Origin: Clostridia bacterium
GTDB taxonomy: Bacteria; Bacillota_A; Clostridia; Oscillospirales; CAG-272
Direction: 5' to 3'
DNA: 62,854 nt
Assembly (NCBI GenBank): GCA_017414585.1
Contig: JAFQLN010000018.1
Location: 1-62,854, forward strand
Shown: one piece after another, positions 59,222 through 62,854 of the stretch
How the letters are laid out: every line of letters begins with the position of its first letter
Position numbering within the stretch: the first letter of the stretch is position 1
Notes under the pieces: generated by a model
Told to the model about the DNA's origin: nothing
Databases searched by the model: none
Seen by the model: only the letters and a program-made list of their open reading frames with translations
Made by a program: the position numbers and the translations under genes

Positions 59222-60495
59222 GCGCTCCCCTCCGTTTCTCCGCTTTTCTTGTCCCGCATTTCCGGCTCCAGTCCGTACAGGCGGCACATAGCAGCGGTAT
59301 CCCGACGAAACTGTGCCTCCAGTGCCTGATTGGAAAACTCCAGCGAAACAATGCGGCAGAGGAAGGTGCGGATCCACGGAATCATCTCACCGGTATCGTA
59401 TATATCCGCTGAAAAGCGATAGGTATGTTCGTCGATTTTCTCCACCGTTCCGCCCCGCTTTTCTCTTTCCAGCCGTGCGGCGATATATTCTTCTCCCTCG
59501 CCGACCTGTACGGTAAAGGCTATATGTTCTTTTCCGAACTGCTCTCCCCGGCAGCTCACGCCCCAGACCGAAGACTGCATAGACGAGAGTTTTTCCCGCA
59601 GGTCATCAAAATCCGCCGCCGTATCTTCCGCACGCACCTCCGTGATATAGTCAAGCCGGAAGGACTGCATTCGCCGGTACGCACGGTGATAAGCCAGAAG
59701 GTATTGCCTGCCGTTCTGCGTACTGACGAAAATTCTCAGCGGAACAACGGTCATTTCCGTTTCCCGTCCGGCAGTACGGCTGCAGTTCCGGATAACAGCT
59801 TCCCGCTTTTCCGCCATGGCATCCAGCAGGCAGGCGAGAATATCGCTGTCCATTGTCTGCGTGATATAGTGATGCTTGAAGGAAAAGACGGATCGGTGCG
59901 GCTCCATCCGGTCGAGCAGGTATGAACCGATGACGCCGCACGGTGCCGCTTCGGAGAAAAAGTCAATGGCATCGGCAAGCGGGGAGAGATCTGCCGTTTC
60001 CGTACGCCGGTAGTATACCTGTCTGCCGGATTTTTCTGCCGCAAGCAGCCCGAGCGCTGTGTATTCCCGGCACTTTTTCCGGATGGTCGATTCGTCGAAA
60101 AGCATCGGTTCCTCAAATCCGGAGAGGTAGTCCCGGTCTATTTCCTCCGCCAGTTCCGAGACAGTCTTTGCAGTGCCGGGATCGGCAAGAATGTCAAACA
60201 GGATAAAATGCAGTGTAATATCTCCGTCCGTGAAGCTGCTGGTCTTCCATGCCTTATACAGCGGATTGTGCTCTTCGGCACGGCTGTCGATCGAAAGAAA
60301 CACGTTTTTCCCATCCGCATTCCGGCGAAATCCCATGTATCCGCCGAGCCAGCTTTCCACGCGCCGTTTTTCATCATCATAGGAACGCAGACTCCTTCTG
60401 CCGTACTCGGAGCGGCTGCGCAGACCGTAGAGAAAAAACTCGCGCATATAATCGCGGATTCTCTCGAAATTCTTGATTCGTTCGCTGAATGCCAT
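59218..60495 (-). CDS. WYL domain transcriptional regulator with N-terminal HTH
   Basis: A 425-aa protein. The N-terminal part (1-170) holds a winged-helix-like DNA-binding region (SVSELAEEIDRDYLSG-like, FDESTIRKKCREYTALGLL), followed by a WYL domain (about 245-300; VVPLRIFVSTQNGRQYLLAYHRAY) and a WCX-type C-terminal domain. GGAGG precedes ATG 60495. Paired WYL regulators respond to nucleic-acid or stress signals in some bacteria. Divergent from the glycyl radical enzyme gene, which may be a target. Confidence 0.85.
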   Translation of the reverse strand: MAFSERIKNFERIRDYMREFFLYGLRSRSEYGRRSLRSYDDEKRRVESWLGGYMGFRRNADGKNVFLSIDSRAEEHNPLYKAWKTSSFTDGDITLHFILFDILADPGTAKTVSELAEEIDRDYLSGFEEPMLFDESTIRKKCREYTALGLLAAEKSGRQVYYRRTETADLSPLADAIDFFSEAAPCGVIGSYLLDRMEPHRSVFSFKHHYITQTMDSDILACLLDAMAEKREAVIRNCSRTAGRETEMTVVPLRIFVSTQNGRQYLLAYHRAYRRMQSFRLDYITEVRAEDTAADFDDLREKLSSMQSSVWGVSCRGEQFGKEHIAFTVQVGEGEEYIAARLEREKRGGTVEKIDEHTYRFSADIYDTGEMIPWIRTFLCRIVSLEFSNQALEAQFRRDTAAMCRLYGLEPEMRDKKSGETEGSA

Positions 60496-60522
60496 CGTTT
60501 TCCTCCAACCGGTGTTTTTTCC

Positions 60523-60551
60523 ATTATACCGCAGATGAAAGAAGATTGCAA
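60523..60551 (-). promoter_or_regulatory. Promoter of the WYL pair
   Basis: On the minus strand: TTGCAA, 17-base spacer, TATAAT, about 28 bases before ATG 60495. Confidence 0.75.
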
Positions 60552-60637
60552 CCGTCCGATATCATGAACAAAGAAATGCGGGAAAAATCCTGCGCTGTGC
60601 TGCTGTACAGACTTTTTTGACGGATTGAAAAAAACTG

Positions 60638-60666
60638 TTGACAAGGCAGAAAAAGACCGCTACAAT
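60638..60666 (+). promoter_or_regulatory. Promoter of the glycyl radical enzyme gene
   Basis: TTGACA, 17-base spacer, TACAAT. The promoter shows that translation cannot begin at the upstream TTG (60638) and supports ATG 60719. Confidence 0.85.
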
Positions 60667-60718
60667 AGAAGCAGAAACAATCGCAAGCCTGTACTGCCTA
60701 TCGGAAAGGATGAGCGCT

Positions 60719-62692
60719 ATGAACGAAATTGCTTCTCTGTTTTACCGGATCGGTGAACCCTATGCTGCCGGACTGTTTGAAAAGCCGGACAAGGGATATT
60801 TCTACCGGCACACACTTGCCTACGCCCGCTATTACGAACATCTTCCTCCGGCACGCTATGACGCGGGAGAACAGCTGTATCCGCGCGGACTGAAATTCAA
60901 CTGCTCGGGTGCCGCAGTCGTGCCGAACTTCGCCATGTCCTATGCGATCGACTGGAGACAACTGGAAGAAAAAAGCCCCGAAGCCGCTGCTGCCCTGCGT
61001 GAATTCCACGAAATCAGCCATCATGCCGGCGGATGGACGCACGCCGCCCCGAATTACAAGCGGATTCTCAAAGAGGGACTCGCTTCCTATCGGGAACGCA
61101 TTCTGCGCCGGCCGGAAGGAGAAGAATTCCGGGAAAGTCTGCTCTGCCTTCTCGACGGAATGGAAAGCTACATCCGACGCAGCATCGCTTACCTCCGCTC
61201 CGTCAATGCACCGGAAAAACTCATCGCCGCACTGGAAAAAGTCCCGTTCGCACCGGCACAGACCTGCTACGAAGGACTTGTTGCGTGGAACATGATCGCA
61301 TATTTCGACGGATACGACAATCTCGGCTGTCTGGACGACGGTCTGGACGCGCTGTACGACGGCGGAGACTACACGTCGGTCATCCGCGAGCTGTTTGAAA
61401 ATAGTGACGCCTACAATAACTGGTCGTGTACAATCGGCACCAAATACAACGAAATCACCCGGCAGGCACTGCGCGCTGTAGGAAAAATCCGTCGTCCGAT
61501 GCTGGAACTCATGACTTCCCCCGATATGCCCGACGACATCTGGGAGCTTGCCGTTTCCAATTTGCAGAACGGTTCCACGCATCCCTCATTCTACAACGCT
61601 GTCGGCATACACGCCATGCTGAAAAAGCATTTTCCGCATATTCCGGACGAGGAGCTTGCGCTGTTCTGCGGATGCGGCTGCACGGAAACCAATCTGCAGG
61701 GTCTGACCCGCGCCGGCGGAACGGACGACAACATCCCGCTTCTTCTGATTTTTGAACAAGTCATGCACAGCCGTCTGGCAGAATGCGAAACCTTTGAAGA
61801 ATTCTTTGAAGCGGTCTGCACCGAAACGGAAAAACGCATTGACGCTCAGCTGGACGGAATCGCTGCCCGCTACGATTACATGGCGCAGTACCAGCCCAAT
61901 CCGATGCGCACGCTGTTCACGGACGACTGCATCGAAAAGGGGCTCGACTTCAATGGAGGCGGTGCGCGTTATACCTGGACACAGTCCTCCGACAGCGGAC
62001 TGATCAACACCATCGACTCGCTTCTCGCCGTGCGGGAACTTGTTTTCCGCAAAAAGCAGTTCACGGCAGAGGATTTTATCGAAAAACTCAAAGCGGAAGA
62101 CGAGCTATTTTACAGAATACTCTCAGCCTGCCCCTGCTACGGTACGGGGAACGACGATGCTGACACGCTCGCTGCCGCCTATGCTGAGCGGGTATACAAA
62201 GTCTACCGCACCAAGCCGGCAAAGAGCTTTATCGACGCATACATTCTCACCGAGCACCAGTTCCTCCGCTACGAACCGGAAGGCGCCCGTGTCGGTGCAA
62301 CGCCGGACGGACGGCACAAAGGAGAACCGCTGTGCGACTCCATCGCTCCCGTGCGCGGAAAAGCGGTCGAAGGTCCGACTGCCATGCTCCGCAGTGCCGC
62401 ACGTCTGCCGCAGGATCTTGCCGACGGTATTTCCGTGCTGAATCTCACGCTCCAGAAAAACTTCGTCGGAAGCTCGCTTCGTGCGCTGGTGGAAGCGTAC
62501 TTTGCACTTGGCGGCATTCAGGTTCAGGTTACGTGTACATCCGCAGAGGAACTGCAGGACGCGCTTCTGCATCCCGACCGTCACCGCGATCTGATCGTCC
62601 GTGTCGGCGGATATTCGGAGTATTTCGTCAATCTCTCCCAGCCTCTTCGTGAAGCTGTCGTTGCCCGCAATGTCCATGAACTCAACGGCTGA
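60719..62692 (+). CDS. Glycyl radical enzyme (pyruvate formate-lyase family)
   Basis: A 657-aa member of the glycyl radical family, shorter than PFL (about 760) or glycerol dehydratase (about 790). The glycyl motif is IVRVGGYSEYFVNLS near residue 630, and FCGCGCTETNLQG near 316-328 holds the likely thiyl cysteine. SMEGGARYTWTQ-like FNGGGARYTWTQ and EGARVGATPDGRHKGEPL are typical family blocks. GGAAAGG lies 9 bases before ATG 60719. The radical SAM activase that every such enzyme needs is not in the window. Substrate unknown; diol dehydration or C-C/C-N cleavage are options. Confidence 0.9.
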   Translation: MNEIASLFYRIGEPYAAGLFEKPDKGYFYRHTLAYARYYEHLPPARYDAGEQLYPRGLKFNCSGAAVVPNFAMSYAIDWRQLEEKSPEAAAALREFHEISHHAGGWTHAAPNYKRILKEGLASYRERILRRPEGEEFRESLLCLLDGMESYIRRSIAYLRSVNAPEKLIAALEKVPFAPAQTCYEGLVAWNMIAYFDGYDNLGCLDDGLDALYDGGDYTSVIRELFENSDAYNNWSCTIGTKYNEITRQALRAVGKIRRPMLELMTSPDMPDDIWELAVSNLQNGSTHPSFYNAVGIHAMLKKHFPHIPDEELALFCGCGCTETNLQGLTRAGGTDDNIPLLLIFEQVMHSRLAECETFEEFFEAVCTETEKRIDAQLDGIAARYDYMAQYQPNPMRTLFTDDCIEKGLDFNGGGARYTWTQSSDSGLINTIDSLLAVRELVFRKKQFTAEDFIEKLKAEDELFYRILSACPCYGTGNDDADTLAAAYAERVYKVYRTKPAKSFIDAYILTEHQFLRYEPEGARVGATPDGRHKGEPLCDSIAPVRGKAVEGPTAMLRSAARLPQDLADGISVLNLTLQKNFVGSSLRALVEAYFALGGIQVQVTCTSAEELQDALLHPDRHRDLIVRVGGYSEYFVNLSQPLREAVVARNVHELNG

Positions 62693-62734
62693 CCTGTTTT
62701 CGCAAATGGCTGTCTGACATACCGATACGGAACG

Positions 62735-62854
62735 AGAAACATTGGCGAAAATCCGAAAATTGGGGCTGTCGCAAGTAAAAAGTTTTGGTCGAGCTTTTTC
62801 AAAAGCTCGTTGGGTTCATAGGGGCAAAGCCCCTTGTCGAGCTCCGCAGAGCAC
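62735..62854. repeat. Hairpin-rich repeat at the window edge
   Basis: After the glycyl radical gene come GAGCTTTTTCAAAAGCTC, GGGGCAAAGCCCC and GAGCTCCGCAGAGC, three adjoining small hairpins. Such AAGTTTTGGTCGAGC-type ends are common dispersed repeats in gut Clostridia. May continue beyond the window. It can also act as a terminator. Confidence 0.5.

Overview
This window looks like a chromosomal segment of an uncultured, probably gut- or rumen-associated, Gram-positive Clostridia (Oscillospirales or Christensenellales-like). That is an inference from several signs: GGAGG-type ribosome binding sites, TTGACA/TATAAT promoters with 17-bp spacers, lipobox lipoproteins, the HydEFG set for [FeFe]-hydrogenase maturation, a glycyl radical enzyme, DUF951 and CD3324-like clostridial small proteins, and many carbohydrate genes. 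There are no phage or plasmid genes. The only clear mobile DNA is one short non-coding element at about 41.1-41.5 kb.

Layout. 0-13 kb: two copies of a gene set made of an AraC-type regulator, a uroporphyrinogen-decarboxylase (URO-D) superfamily protein and a solute-binding lipoprotein, one on each strand. In the minus-strand copy the regulator and the URO-D protein are fused in one reading frame. Between the copies lie a large surface protein with two CBM9-like domains, a discoidin-like membrane-anchored protein, a DHHW/AlgX-like protein and another URO-D relative. 13-17 kb: hydrogenase maturation operon TM1266-hydE-hydG-hydF (minus strand). 17-24 kb: Gfo/Idh/MocA oxidoreductase, acetyl-esterase-like hydrolase, CNNM/CorC-type membrane protein, VanY carboxypeptidase, metallo-beta-lactamase-fold protein. 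24-30 kb: DUF951-YfhO-ruvA-ruvB operon, a CD3324-like small protein with a structured leader, and a type-4 uracil-DNA glycosylase. 30-41 kb: sugar metabolism (PfkB kinase, mannitol-1-phosphate-type dehydrogenase, D-lyxose isomerase, GHL6-like glycoside hydrolase, uronate isomerase, sugar epimerase) together with a polysaccharide deacetylase, an S9 hydrolase, a MATE pump and a GNAT acetyltransferase. 41-49 kb: the inserted element in the 3' end of a SLOG-family gene, an RHH protein, a MutS-like ATPase, Lrp plus aminotransferase, L28, glycerophosphodiesterase and inositol phosphatase. 48-51 kb: dinB and SRAP, divergent. 51-63 kb: ferredoxin-like aldo/keto reductase, slipin-rtcB operon preceded by a leader with two tRNA-like T-arms, GH38 alpha-mannosidase, tandem WYL regulators, and a glycyl radical enzyme.

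The observations most worth following are: the tRNA-like, multi-hairpin leader of the slipin-rtcB operon; the AraC/URO-D in-frame fusion with a full internal ribosome binding site and start; the repeated AraC/URO-D/lipoprotein gene set; and the 465-bp inverted-repeat element with a 10-bp target duplication and an internal array of 23-bp repeats, for which the pre-insertion gene end can be reconstructed. The CD3324-like gene at 28.6 kb also stands out: it has no AUG at its expected start and sits behind a hairpin-rich leader.
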